From assembly GCA_014281115.1 (NCBI GenBank), contig JACONQ010000006.1:682001-746000 (forward strand): 64,000 nucleotides of DNA, in the 5' to 3' direction. The notes under the pieces are model-generated. The model had not been told where the DNA came from. It made no database searches and saw only the letters and a list, made by a program, of their open reading frames with translations. Made by a program: the position numbers and the translations under genes. Each line of letters starts with the position of its first letter. Position 1 is the first letter of the stretch. This DNA comes from Laburnicola sp. R22_1. Its lineage: Eukaryota; Ascomycota; Dothideomycetes; Pleosporales; Didymosphaeriaceae. Shown piece by piece: positions 23,905 to 35,830 of this stretch.

Positions 23905-24385
23905 GCCTCCTTTTTAAGCTTCTTAGGTCTAGAGAATATTAGTAAAGAAGAAGTACTAAAGTGAATTAAGAGTTTATATAAAGGCTTATATATATAACTA
24001 AATATATAATAATAGTAGCGCGTATTTAAATGTTTACTTAACGCATGTTTAAAATACCTACTATCTAACTTACTAGAAAGACTAAAATTAAGGCATTCTA
24101 TATATAAATACTTACGCTTAGGGCTATATATTAAAGTAAAAGCTAAACTAAGCTTATCTTTCTTATTCTTCTTATTTATAGGAGTTTTAGAATTAATTAT
24201 AGACTTAGGTTTACTTAAAGATTTAGTTACAAGAATAACTTAATTATAATTTTTTAACTTTAGAGTTTTATTATAAAATTAGGCAGGCTTCTTAATAGGC
24301 TTAGATTGCTTAGATATTATAGTTTAAGCGCCTTTCTATTTTAACGCCTTCTTTTTAGTTATTATATATATGCTTACCCCCGCTC
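23905..24385 (-). pseudogene. Unrecognised minus-strand open stretch (no stop for about 120 codons)
   Basis: Read from about 24385 downward, early Gln-type stops give way to about 120 codons without any stop (about 24240-23880), for example IYSPKRKYLYIECLNF and SRYFKHALSKHLNTRYYYY. This is unusual where TAG is otherwise very frequent. There is no ATG in position and no domain recognised. It could be a tail of a transposon protein. Confidence 0.35.
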
Positions 24386-24439
24386 CGAACTATGGTACGG
24401 CGATGTGGCCTTACGCATAGTTTTGCATATGGATTTTTT

Positions 24440-24600
24440 TAGTTAGAGTAGACGCGCCAAGCCCGCCAAGCCCGCTTATAACGCGCTAACCCTTTTTATT
24501 AACACCTTAGAACGCTTTTCTATATATATATTAGTAGAAGGGATATCTGCTATTATTATAATATTTTTATTAGAAATCCCTTAGTTGTAAAAAAAAAACA
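24440..24600 (+). repeat. A-tailed repeat (R4), copy with GCCAAGCCC repeats
   Basis: CGCCAAGCCCGCCAAGCCCG (tandem 9-mers) leads into a segment shared with 53640-53812, 29525-29712 and 41344-41455. The shared part has a hairpin-prone ATTAGTAG...CTGCTATTATT and ends in a run of A. A terminal A run and variable 5' extents suggest a retroposon 3' end. Confidence 0.6.
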
Positions 24601-25852
24601 CTATATATACTTAAAGGATTAGCAAAGTCCTTACTATAAGGCTAATTTAATAGGTAACTAGAGTGGTACATTAGAGGGTAAAGTTAAGCAATCTATTCTT
24701 ATAAATTTTTAGCCTTGTGCTTAAGCTTTTATTAACTTAGTTTTACTTAAAATTTTATAGACTTACAAATTAGTATATTACGCGCGTTCTAGTTAGTAGT
24801 TAATAATTATTAAGTAAAAAATAGGAGACAGGGACAATTAACTTACGCCTATAGAAAAACTAACTAGAGGAACTAAAAAAGAAAATAAAGAGTAGATAAG
24901 TAAAGTTTATTAGTAATATAGGGCTATTATAGGCTTACGTAACTACAAATACTTAAGAAATTGCGCTATTATAAGCAATTAGTTACTTAGTTAGGTACTT
25001 AATTTATAAGCTAATTAGAGGTAGGATTATTATAAGCCTTATTATATAAGTAGGCGCGCTACTTATGTAGCCTACCTAGGGAGTGTATTATAGAAATAAG
25101 GCTCTAACTAGGTGCAATTATATGCTTATAATTATATAAGTAGTATTATTTTAGTCCTACTCCTTATCTATAAGCGTATATATAGTTTAGCCCTTTAGCC
25201 TCTTTTTCTATATAGCAAGCTTATCCACTTTACTTACTAAATCTAAGATTCTAGCTTATTTTTCTTCGTTAGTTATATAGTAAGTTAGTGCCTAATTAAC
25301 TCTTAAGGATTTAATAGGCGGTTTCTTTCTTCTAGTACCTAACAACTTAATCTATATACAGAATATAATATATTAGCTTTCTAAGTAATAATTAGTACTA
25401 CTTTCCTATAGAAATCTACTATAATAGTACTAGTTAATATTTTAGATTAATAAAAAATTATTATAGCTATTTAACTTTTAAAACCTTTATAACTAAAGGC
25501 TAATAAGTAATAGGTAAACTTAGACACATAGTTATTCTTTACTAAGAAGATCTATTATAAAGATACTATTCTAAAGTTATGGGACCTACTATCTAAGACT
25601 AATAATACTACTAATAGTAATTATAAAAGCTATAGTAGTAAAGTTTATAAAGGAAATAGTAGTACAATAAACATTATTTTAAGTTATACTAATATATAGA
25701 TTAAACTATTAATAAATAAAGATTAATATATTAAGTATAGTAAAAATAGTTACTAATATAAGAATAAGAATACTATATATAAGAGTAAGCTATAATAACT
25801 AGTAAATAAAATTAAAGTCCTTATTAGTATAGACTTAGTAGTAGTTAATATA

Positions 25853-25940
25853 GCGTTAATTTATCTACCTAGGGTAGGACGATAAAGGCTTTCATCTCAA
25901 ATACCATAATAAAAAAGCAGAGCCCCTAGTAGTAGATAAT
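25853..25940 (+). repeat. 126-bp dispersed repeat, copy 2
   Basis: GCGTTAATTTATCTACCTAGG start and AAAAAAGCAGAGCCCC core, lacking the distal third. Confidence 0.7.
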
Positions 25941-26528
25941 ATAGTGTTTTTATTGCCTACACCTACTACTATAATAGAGAATAAATATTTAGAAAACTAA
26001 AGGTCCCTACTAAAAGTTATTAGTAAGAACCTATATTGCTAAAACTCTTATATAAAATTAAGGAGCTATAGCTATAACTAATATATTAGTTAGTTTAGTT
26101 TTAGTAACTTGTTAAACTTTGTACAAACTCTATTAAAAAGAATAGCAGCTAGTTTATAAGGCCTAGTTTATTTTTAAGTATTAAGTATAAGGCTTTTATA
26201 GCACGTAGTTTATAGTTAATAGTTTCACTAACTTAGATACTACTAATACCTATATAAGCTATAACTATATACTAAAAGGAGGCTTAAAAAGAGTAATACG
26301 AAATTATCTAGTATGCTTATACTTAGAAAATAGTATTATAAAATAAGTGTTAATAACGGCTACTATACTACCTATTTATTATAGAAAGTATTTTAGTAAA
26401 GAGTTAGGTTATATTATAGATATAATAGGGTATAATACTATCTTTAGTATATTCTAGCTAAGTACATATAGCCTAAATATTAACTAGAAATAGACAATAA
26501 TAATATTTAATAAACCTTTCTATGTATT

Positions 26529-26612
26529 ATTAAACTAACTATCTAGGAGTAGAATAATAAAGGCTTTTATTGTAAATAATATAATAAGTAAAGTAGAGCC
26601 TTTTATTTAGTA
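26529..26612 (+). repeat. 126-bp dispersed repeat, copy 3 (degraded)
   Basis: CTATCTAGGAGTAG then AAAGGCTTTTATTG and AAAGTAGAGCC; recognisable but strongly RIP-mutated. Confidence 0.6.
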
Positions 26613-27152
26613 AATAAAAAGACTTATATATATTATAGTAAATAATAAGAAAGATACTAAAAGGTCCTTTAGATGTGAATAGAATATATTACGTTAAAAA
26701 AGCAAGACTATTAGATACTAATACTACTAGATTAGGTATATAATATTACTATAAAGATATAAGAATCTACTAGGTAGAATTGCGATTTCTAGTGTATAGC
26801 TTACCTCTTTTTTTAATAAAATACTTTCTAGTATTTAATAGACTCTATTTTATTGGCATTTTAGTATTATAGTAGATAGTAAAGGGTATAATAGTTATTT
26901 CTTATATAGGCTAAGGTATACCTTCTGCTTTAACCTATTAATTATCTTCTAGATAGAGAAGTACTCTAGTATAGATTTTGTAACTTTAAGTAGACTAATT
27001 ATTAGAGTGTTCTTTTAGGTAGTATTAATAGTAGTATTAGTATAAGGGTTTAGAAAGATAGCAGATAATAGAATAATAGTAGAAGTTTTATTAAGATTAA
27101 CTTTAATATAAAAATAGAGTATTAGTATATTTACTATATAACATATTCTATT

Positions 27153-27186
27153 AGTAGCCCGGACAGATTAGTCCGCCGGACAGTTT
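27153..27186. repeat. 17-bp tandem TIR boxes, left end of 27141 element
   Basis: AGTAGCCCGGACAGATT and AGTCCGCCGGACAGTTT abut exactly, 13 of 17 identical. The right end mirrors them at about 29309-29342. Confidence 0.75.
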
Positions 27187-27220
27187 TTGCCAAGACCACA
27201 ACACTTCACTATAAATCATA

Positions 27221-28915
27221 ATGTCTTAACAACACGACGCGTTATCATCTAATCAAGAAGGCAGAATTAAGCTTGCCCTTCACGCCTATCAGAATAAGCA
27301 AATTTCAAGCAAATTTCAAGCTGCTACAGCATATAATATCCCAAAGTCTACACTAAGCGATTGAATTAACAGAATCACCGCCTAAGCAGATACACAATTA
27401 GGCATGGCAAAGCTCACTATGACCAAAGAGCAGACGCTCATACAGTATATCCTCAACCTAGATTCGCAAGGATTTGCACCCCAGCTAGGTAAGGTGGAAG
27501 ATATGGCCAACAAACTGCTAGCTGCGCGGCACAGAGACCCTATAGGACAATACTGGGCTTAGCGCTTTGTAAAGCGCGTACCTAAGCTTAAAATAGCTTT
27601 CAATCGAGCGAAGGACTAATAGAGAATACAACAGGAAGACCTAGAGGTTATAAACGCGTAGTTTTAGCTAGTGGAGGACATAAAAGCCAAGTATAGAGTG
27701 CAGAATAAAGACATCCATAACTTCGATAAGACAGGCTTCTAGATAGGAGTTATTAGCTTAATGAAGGTTGTAACTGGTTTAGAAAGACGTTCTTAACCTA
27801 CGCTTGTTCAGCCAGGCAACCGCGAGTAGGTTACAGTGATTTAGAGTATTTGCGCTACTAGGTATACTACCCCGCCCTTTATTATCTACAAAGGGCGAGT
27901 CCACATCTCAGCGTGGTATAAGAAGACTAGTATCCCCTGCGATTGGAAGCTCTTAGTCTCTAAGACTGGCTAGACTAACAACGAGCTTAGAGTCGCGTGG
28001 TTAAAGCACTTTAACGCGTATACAAGGCCGCGCATGGTGGGGTTATAGAGTTTACTTATTCTGGACGGCCATAAGAGCCACCACTCCCAGAATTTCAAGG
28101 ATTATTGCCTGGAACAGAAGATCCTAACACTCTATATGCCAGCGCACTCATCTTATATCCTCCAGCCGCTTAATGTGGTCTGTTTCGCGCCACTAAAGCT
28201 AAAGTACTCCTAGCGCGTGCGGGACTTAGCGCGCTAACGCGTCTTTTATATCAACAAAGAGGGCTTCCTACCAGCCTTTCGCGACGCGTTTTTTAATATG
28301 TTTACACTAGAAAACTGCAAGAAAGCCTTTAAGGCCTTTAGGCTTGTTCCTTTAGATGCGTTAGTAGTGGTAGATTGCCTTAATGTGCGTATTCACACTC
28401 CACCTTAGGGTACCCCACCAGATACACTATGGCAAGCCAGGACCCTAAGCAATACCCTCGAGTTTGGATCCCAGTCAAAGCTCGTACGCGACTCTTTTAT
28501 TCAGTCTCTACCTAATGCTAAATCGAGCTACTCACAGCTTATAAAAGGTGCTAAACTTATGCTCTACTATGGTGTACTTCAAGAGACCCGCATTAAGGAA
28601 CTTAAGGAGCAAATTAAGGTTCTAACAAAGCGAAAAACGCGTAAAAGAAAGCGCATTCAGAAAGGTGGGACGCTAGGCTTTGCTCAGGGAGCAGATTTAG
28701 GAGTAGAAAGCCCTTCTATTAGGGTGAAGTTGTCGAAAAGGGCGCGAGGTAGTGGTGAGGGAGAGGCAGGTCCCTTAACACAACGCCGCTGTGGGAGGTG
28801 CGGAGAGCCTGGGCACAACGCAAGGACCTGTCAGATAGATAAAGAGATAGAGGAGGAGTCAGATGTTACCCTTAGCGGCTTATTTTCAGATAGTGTTGAT
28901 AGTAAATCAGAGTGA
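27221..28915 (+). pseudogene. pogo/Fot1-like transposase relic (565 codons)
   Basis: The frame from ATG 27221 to TGA 28913-28915 keeps phase throughout, with about 20 internal stops. The N-terminal psq HTH includes FQAATAYNIPKSTLSD (about 27310-27362), then a CENP-B/Tc5 HTH (LNLDSQGFAPQLGKVEDMAN). In the core, HNFDKTGF keeps its Asp and LLILDGHKSHHS keeps its Asp, while LQPLN has lost the third. Spacing is DD35D. The last 118 codons are open (28559-28915) and contain a basic coiled coil and a zinc knuckle CGRCGEPGHNARTC, then an acidic tail. A TGA in place of Trp (about 27363) shows G-to-A change on this strand. Confidence 0.9.
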
Positions 28916-29143
28916 TTTTATTATAGGTTACTATAAGGCCAAAAATGACGGGTTAACTTCATCTTGCAATAGTACGCACTCAGTGACTGAAAATTAGATA
29001 AAGTACTACTTAAGATATAGTATGCTTCACTGCGAATCATAATAAGTATACTATATATTGCCTACGTATAGTATGGTAGATAATATATCGTATATTATAG
29101 GGAGTCTTGTTGTAAGTTCGTACTGCCAAGAAAGACTCCTTAG

Positions 29144-29172
29144 CTTTGCGCGGCTGCTGCAGCCGCGCAAAG
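29144..29172. repeat. Perfect GC-rich palindrome in the tail of the 27141 element
   Basis: Arms CTTTGCGCGGCTGC and GCAGCCGCGCAAAG are exact complements around a single T. Just upstream, GGAGTCTT (29101-29108) and AAGACTCC (about 29132-29139) form another stem. Neither is needed for coding. Confidence 0.85.
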
Positions 29173-29524
29173 AGGCTGCACGACGTAAAAAGTAGATTAA
29201 ATAGTAACTTGGTATATTGTAAGTTATAGTAGGTTATTATGAGTCACTATGAAGTAACGTTGGTGGTGTTCTATAATGAGTTATGAGGGACCTCGAAGTT
29301 GCCAAGAAAAACTGTCCGGCGGACTGATCTGTCCGGGCTACTGATAGAATATGTTATAAGCTTTTATCTAGTATATATTACTTATAAGTAGTATATAAAC
29401 CTACTAATATAATAGCTATGACCTTTCGTACTATCTTTAGAAATAATAGTTAAGGGAGATAATAGTATAATAAGCACTTTTTATTTTCCTTCTACTCTAA
29501 ATTACAGTATAGTAATATAGTCTT

Positions 29525-30195
29525 ACTATATTTTATATATAGATTCTTTTTACCTAAAGTGTATACGCTAAGTTTAATTAATAAGCTTATAATATATACC
29601 TTTTATTCTTAATACTTTTAAACACTTTTCTATATTTATAATAGTAGAAAAAATAACTACTATTATTTATAATCTTCTTATTAGTAAATCTCTTAGTCGT
29701 AAAAAAACTATAGTTATTTCTATATTTAGAAAGCTAAAAAAGTCAATACTATATTATTCTAGAAGTGTCCTAAATTTAGAATCCTTAGTGCTATTAACTA
29801 GGAGGTTAAGATACTTAATATACTATATTTTTCTATTGCCTATTTCTCTAACACATATATAAGTAACTTATATTAACTAGAACTATTTTAGAGCTTAGTT
29901 AGATATCTAAACATCTTATAGTTTTACTAATAGTAGTAGATAATATTTTAGTTATAGAGCTTATATTTATAATTTAAAAGCCACTAATATTATATTAGAG
30001 AAAAAGTGTAAAAGTTTCTATATTAAAGTGTAGCGGGCTATTAATTATTGTATTTAATTTATGTAATTAAGTAGGTACTATAGGTTTTCTTTTGCGACTA
30101 AGAGTCTTCTAATAAAAAGATAATAATAATAGCAGTTATCCCTCCTACTATTATTAATACAAAAAGCGTTTTAAGGTAGTATTACTAAAAAGAGA
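29525..30195. repeat. Inverted pair of A-tailed R4 repeats
   Basis: A plus copy (29525-29712) and a minus copy (30085-30195, TTTTGCGACTAAGAG...AAAAAGAG) face each other across about 370 bp. The similar arrangement at 41344-41700 suggests a foldback element rather than chance. Confidence 0.5.
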
Positions 30196-30444
30196 TTAAG
30201 TAGGTTCTATAAAGTAATATATAAAGCTTATTATAGACATAGAGTTGTTATAGTATTACTCTAGTACTTCTATTAAGGTTAAACTAAGCGCTATTAAGAG
30301 AAAATTTAATAACTAATCTAAAATATAATACTAGCCTATAAAAGTGTTAACTATTACAGATAAAGACTAAATACTTTTTAGCTTTAATAGTAATTATTAA
30401 ATAAAGTAAAGTATTTATTTATAGTTTGTTTATTATTATCACTA

Positions 30445-30540
30445 AGAGATTTCCTAATAAAAAGATTATAAATAATAGTAGTTATCCATCCTACTATTAT
30501 AGACACAGAAAAGGGTTTTAAGGTATTAACAAAAAGGTGT
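30445..30540 (-). repeat. A-tailed R4 repeat, minus copy
   Basis: CACTAAGAGATTTCCTAATAAAAAG through GGTATTAACAAAAAGG matches the R4 family in reverse orientation. No plus partner was seen nearby. Confidence 0.6.
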
Positions 30541-30694
30541 GCGCTAGAGATTAGGGCGAGTAGGCAGTTGTAGTTTACACTATTATTGTGTTAGCAGAGA
30601 CTTAATTTTAAGAAGCTATTAAATAAGATAATTAATACTAAATAAATAATACGACTATATGTATTTATATAATAGACCTTTTATATATAGTTAA
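30541..30694. other. Short unassigned stretch
   Basis: No motif seen; it ends with ATATATAGTTAA, the left duplication of the adjoining 1.2-kb repeat. Confidence 0.3.
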
Positions 30695-31898
30695 TCTTCT
30701 AGGCAGAACTATAAACTATCTCTACTTATTAGTTTTTAAGTGGTCCTACTGCGTTTAATTACTGCGTTTTTTTATTACATTACTAGCGCCTAGGTAATAT
30801 TATATAATGTTACGTGTGTGATAAGCTATAGGACTAGAGTGCGTTAAAGTTTTTCTAACGCTTCTCCTAGCTTCTAAGATAATATATAATAATAATACCC
30901 TGCCTACCTACTTGCCTACTGCATTACTAGACAATTAACACCTATTTTTTAATCTTTTATTATATTACTAGATAATTAACTACTTAGAACCCCTAAACGT
31001 ACGCTTTGCTACTACTATAATATATAATAAATTACGCGCGCGCTTCCTACTTCTAATACTAAATAGCACTCTAATACTTTGCTAGCCTTACCCTACCTAT
31101 TGCTTATAGAAGTTCTATAGTATAATTATATATTTATATATCCTCTATGCCTTTAGCACCTACTTAGTATAACTACTATTTTTAAAGTAAGCAGCTATTA
31201 ATTAAAGATCTAACTTTAGGTAGTAATTGCTATAAGCTACGTAGTAGTATATAGCTGCTAACCTAAACTCTTACTATATAAAAATATCTATATTTTTCTA
31301 GTCTTTATCCTTAATAATTGTAAGCACCTTATATTTAAACTAGCATAGGGCAATCTATATTATAAGGCTTATTCTACTAATTCTCGGCTCCTACTTACTA
31401 AGATCTATATTCTTCTTACTATAGCAATCTAGTTCTATAGTAGCTATTTATAGGTTCTTAGTATAGACTATATAGTTTTTAATATTAAGTAGCGTTTAGC
31501 TATTATACCTAGCTGCGTTATACCTAGCTATATTATTGGTAATATCTCCTAAATAGGGGCGTAACACTACACGTCTAGTGGCGATAGCGTCTATAGGGTA
31601 AAGGGTAGATATAGTAATCTTAAGGTCTTACGCAATAATTAAATATATTATATAGTAGATAGATAAACACTTAATTTGTATCTAGTTGCAAATTTTATAT
31701 TGCGTACGCGTAGGCAACTACCTATTATATTGTTAACTACCTCTAGTGTAAGGGGCTAATTTGTATGTGCTAATAAATAGTCTCTAGCCTAACTTATTAT
31801 GCTATTTTATCTTTTTTTAATGTGTTTTTAGTATACCTACAGCTTTCTCTTATAGCGTTGTACTCTATACCAAAAGGTCTACGATGTTTCTCTTCCTA
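30695..31898 (-). repeat. 1.3-kb dispersed repeat, copy C
   Basis: Reverse-orientation copy: the plus strand starts TTCTAGGCAGAACTATAAAC and ends TTTCTCTTCCTA. Flanks ATATATAGTTAA (30683-30694) and ATATATTGTTAG (31899-31910) agree at 10 of 12 positions, a decayed 12-bp duplication. Confidence 0.75.
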
Positions 31899-31910
31899 AT
31901 ATATTGTTAG

Positions 31911-32232
31911 TTCTTAAGAATATTTTAATAGTATTAAAGAAGCTTTTATATAAATATATAAATATAAAATTTAGTTAATTAGAAAGTAGTAGAAAGTATT
32001 AAAGAAAGTAAAGTTCAAAGTTAGTATAAATAAACCTATACTTTATTCTTACTACTAAATAACTTTTTTATTTCTTATTTTGATAATACTTTTTTAATAC
32101 TAGAGGTAATTTTAACAAGAGTTTATAGCTTAAGAAATTATAATATTAAATAATAGAGTTCTAGATTATTAAGATTAGACTAGTATTTTACTTGTACTAC
32201 TATATAACTTTTTATTTTTTAATCATTTCTAA
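31911..32232. repeat. Satellite array, left part
   Basis: Two degenerate units with the phrases AGAAAGTATTAAAGAAAGTAAAG, ACTTTATTCTTACTAC and CTTTTTTATTTCTTA, also found in the array at 33238-34047. Unit length about 150-168 bp. Confidence 0.6.
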
Positions 32233-32234
32233 TA

Positions 32235-33235
32235 CAGTGGAGTGACAAAAAAAGAATATTTTTGTTATACCTTCTTAAAAATGTAATAACTTACCTATTT
32301 AGTAATAAAAAAATTATAGGATTTTTATATATAATGGGGAAAGTTAGTAAGTTTAATAAAGTACACTTACGTAATGCTAAGTAATTAGCGTTAAAAGGTC
32401 TTTTAGCCTTGAACATAGGGAATTTCAAAGATCTCTTTAGAAATATAAATAACTTTTTATTACGATATTAAATTTTTTTATATTATAGTATAGTTTAGGT
32501 ATATAAAAACCTATATATATACAAATTCTAAGTATAGGTTATTTCCTAAAACTATTCTTTATTTTAGATTATTTACTTTTTCTATTTTTAGCTATAGTAT
32601 TATAATATAACAATCTATTTTATTCTAAATAGTATTATCTTATAGCTAGAAGCGGAATCTTAATTACATGGTTAAAAAAGTACAATATTACATGTATTTT
32701 TAATAAACTTTTAATTTTTAATTTTTAATTTAGTTTAAGACCCTATAACTTTTCTATTACGTAATGCTATAGTCTATAATTTTTATATAAGGTTATTTAC
32801 TAGGTAACCTAACTATATACAAATTTATAGCTTAATAGCTATAGTTTTAAAAAATAGTATTTCTTTAGTTTTTAAGTATACTTTTAGTAGGAAAAAATAA
32901 AAACCTTAGAGAAAAACATATTTAGAAAGACAACCTCTAATAAAAATTTACAATAATGCTATGCGAAACTATGGTAGTTATGCATATAAAAACTACCTTT
33001 TTTATACGTCTAAAAAAGTAATAGGGATTTTAAAATAGAGGTTTTAAAACCTATATATTTAGGTTCCTTTATATACCTAGTTTATGATTACTAAGCAAAA
33101 TTTTAATAGATTACCTAAGACTACCATATCCTCCCTATAATATATAAAAAATTAAAATTTTAATAATTAGTTAGATAAAAAGTTATAAGATTTAAAATTA
33201 GTTAAAAAAACATTAGTTTTTTTGTCACCCCACTG
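32235..33235. mobile_element. 1001-bp MITE-like element, TA-flanked
   Basis: Ends CAGTGGAGTGACAAAAAAA and TTTTTTTGTCACCCCACTG are inverted repeats, flanked by TA (32233-32234, 33236-33237). Inside there are stops in every frame. Termini and TA duplication indicate a Tc1/mariner-type non-autonomous element. A second copy, reversed, starts at 61597. It interrupts the satellite array. Confidence 0.85.
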
Positions 33236-33237
33236 TA

Positions 33238-34047
33238 GCCTTTAAATACTATAAATAGTTTTAGTTTTAGTATTTAGCCTAAGAATAAGTAGTGAATAAT
33301 ATTTTATAATAGTAAAGTTGTATTATAGATTAGTAAGAGTAAATTAGTACTTTATACTTATAACTTTGTAACTTTTTTATTTCTTAATCTTTTTAATATC
33401 TTTTAAACGCCCTAAATACTTATATATATATATAGTGTTTAGTTCATATTAAAAGTATTAGAAAGTATTATATAATAGCAAAGTTCTAAATTAGTAAGAG
33501 TAAACTACTACTTTACTCTTACTACTTTATAACCTTTTATTACTTAACTTTTTTAATACTTTTAACCCTAGAGATGCCTTTATATATAGTATTTAGTCTA
33601 AGAAATAATTAAGAAATTATAGTATATAATAGTAAAGCTCTAAATTAGTAAGAGTACAGTAGTCTCTTGTCCTTACTACCTTATACCTTTCTTATTTTTT
33701 AACCTTCTTTAATATCTTTTAAACGTCTTAGATACTTTTACTAATTGTATCTAGCCTAAGAAATAAGTATTATAAAGTATTGCGTAATAGTAAAGTTCTA
33801 GCTAAGTAAGGATAGACTAGTACTTTACTCATACTACCTTATAACCTTTTTATTTTTTAACTTTTTTAATACGTTTTAAATACTCTAGATAATTTTATTT
33901 ATAGTATCTAATCTAAGATAACAGTATTAGAAAGTATTATATAATAGTAAAGTTCTAGCTTAGTAAGGATAAACTAGTACTTTATCCTTACTACCTTATA
34001 ACATTTTTATTTCTTAACATTTTTTAATACTTTTTAAATACTATAGA
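33238..34047. repeat. Satellite array, about five 150-168-bp units
   Basis: A tandem unit recurs with starts near 33271, 33439, 33588, 33758 and 33908. Each contains AATAGTAAAGTTCTAG, an inverted pair of the type TAGTAAGGATAAA / TTTATCCTTACTA, and a pyrimidine-rich CTTTTTATTTCTTAAC segment. It resumes at 37960-38110 beyond the two inserted pogo elements. Confidence 0.8.
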
Positions 34048-34123
34048 TAACGTACTTTGCACTCGAGTCGATTATTCCATCGAGTCGATCACTTTGCCAA
34101 GACCCCACCAAGTTCTGTACTAT

Positions 34124-35830
34124 TCACGATAGTACAGAGTCAACACGAACTATTTTCGATAGTCCAAATAGGCCAATCTATTCAGAATCTACTTCTACAG
34201 GCTGCCTACAGGTTGTTTTGTTATGCCCAGGCTTGCCGCAGCGTCCACAGCGCCGTTGAGTAGATTCGCCTCCATTAGCGCGCACCCTCTTCTTCGCCTT
34301 TTGCCCATCACTGCGCGCCCCAAACTCCTTTAGAGTGGCCAGCCGCTAGCCCTCTTTAGCTGTGAGGACTCCTTCACGCTGTGCTCGCTTTCTTTTATGC
34401 GATTTACGTCGCGTGGCGGCCTTATTAGCAGCTTGAAGTTCAGTGTTGCGTTTGGTTATTAACACTAAAGAATGCCCTATTAGCTTAGCGCCTTTGACGA
34501 GCTTTTCCACCGCCTTAACTATATAAGTTGGGGAACTATCTACATGCCTTTGAATCCTCTGCTTAACCAGCGTCGATTGCGACCCAAGTTCTGTACTATT
34601 TCGCGGAGTTTGCGACTCCTATATACTATCGCGAATAGTACAAAGTGGAGGCGTACGCAGGCGGACGTCAAGCTGCGATATCACAACTTCTAGGTCGTGG
34701 GGCACTAGGCCAGCACCTCGAAAGCCTCCTTTGATATTACTTTTAGTAATTAAAGCCTTAAAAGCAGCAATAAAGCAAGGTAGGAACTCGATTTTAGTGA
34801 TGTGCGTAATGTGGTTGCGCATCAGATTCTTAGCTTAGCGCCTATACGCCTTCTTTAACGGCGCAAAACAACCCACGTTAAGTGGCTGCAATAGGTGCGA
34901 CGAATGTGGAGGCATATAGAGAGTAATAATATTACTCTTTTTGCAGTAATCCTGGAATTTAAGCGAGTTGTGACTTTTATGGCTATTAATAATGAGCAAA
35001 CGTGCTCTACTAGTAGTACGCCTCTTTATATGCTTATTAAAGTGCTTTAGCCATTGCAGACTAAGCTTATTTATTGTCTAGCCATTCTTAGAGACTGCAA
35101 TAACCCAATCATAAGGTAGATCCTTCTCCTTATACTAGGTGGAGAGGTGGTGCTTGCCCCCGAAGATAATAAAGGGTGGGATCCACCACCCTATTGCGTT
35201 AATGCCTTGGATAACTATTGTCCACTCCTTATTGCCCTGCTGCACCTGCTTTAGCCGTCCTTAACACTTAGAGCCTGTAACTACTGCTCTAGTCGATATT
35301 ATGCCCATTATAAAGCTAGACTTGTTGAAATTGTAGGTGTCCTTATCCAGGATACTATACTTGGCCTTTATGTTCTCCACAAGCCAGAACCAGCCTTGTA
35401 TCACCTCAGGATCCTCCTAGAGGGCTCTCTTGTAGTCGTACTTTTAATTAAACTTAACTTAAAGCTTTAGCTGGCGCTTAACAAAGTTATAAAGCCACCT
35501 CTAGCCAACTAGCTTGTAGTGGCGTGCAGCTAGTAAAGAATCGGCCATATCTTTTATAGCATCAAGCCAGGGCGGAAATCCTCGCGCGTCTAGGTCAAGT
35601 ATATGCTGCACAATCACCTGCTCCTCTCTTATAGTAAGTCTTATTTTGTTGGGTGCGCAGTCGCGTCTAAACGTCTTTCTGGCGCGTTAGTTGCTAAGTG
35701 TACTTTAAGAGACATTATAAAGGGCTGCAGCGCGTCGCTAAGAGAGTGTTGCGTCTTATTTAATAGCCTAGATCGCAAGCTATATACACGCTTCTTTTAA
35801 CGCTAGTAGTTTGTTGTGTGGTTGAGGCAT
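34124..35830 (-). pseudogene. pogo/Fot1-like transposase relic (569 codons)
   Basis: Met at 35830 and TGA at 34124-34126 are in one phase. The psq HTH is decayed (RRAAALYNVS, about 35720), then VQHILDLDARGFPPW (about 35615-35570) gives the CENP-B/Tc5 HTH. The core reads YNFNKSSF (about 35325), LLIINSHKSHNS (about 35000) and LQPLN, so all three catalytic Asp are Asn. The C-terminal part GGFRGAGLVPHDLE is open (34619-34822), followed by a basic coiled coil and zinc knuckle CGRCGKPGHNKTTC (about 34257-34210). Confidence 0.88.

Larger units (their letters stand above)
24601..26890. other. Unassigned repeat-rich, stop-rich sequence
   Basis: Holds two copies of the 126-bp repeat (about 25853-25935 and 26529-26612). 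Elsewhere it is AT-rich with TAG/CTA throughout; no gene motif found. Confidence 0.4.
27141..29354 (+). mobile_element. pogo/Fot1-like DNA transposon (2214 bp)
   Basis: Inverted ends ACATATTCTATTAGTAGCCC (left) and ACATATTCTATCAGTAGCCC (right, reverse complemented) are flanked by TA (27139-27140, 29355-29356). The paralogous unfilled site near 53430-53440 supports insertion into a TA-rich spot. The TIR holds a 17-bp tandem pair and TTTTTGCCAAGACC. It is about 350 bp longer than its relatives because of an extra GC-containing tail after the transposase. Confidence 0.9.
26915..29712 (+). repeat. Composite retroposon-like repeat (R53), copy 1, split by pogo element
   Basis: 26915-27140 matches 52285-52335 plus 53245-53435, and 29355-29712 matches 53430-53812. 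The element between is therefore an insertion. It ends in the A-tailed R4 segment (CTTAGTCGTAAAAAAA at about 29690-29706). Confidence 0.65.

Noticed and set aside
27141..29354. Active transposon
   Set aside because: About 20 in-frame stops and loss of the third catalytic Asp; it could at most be mobilised in trans through its TIRs.
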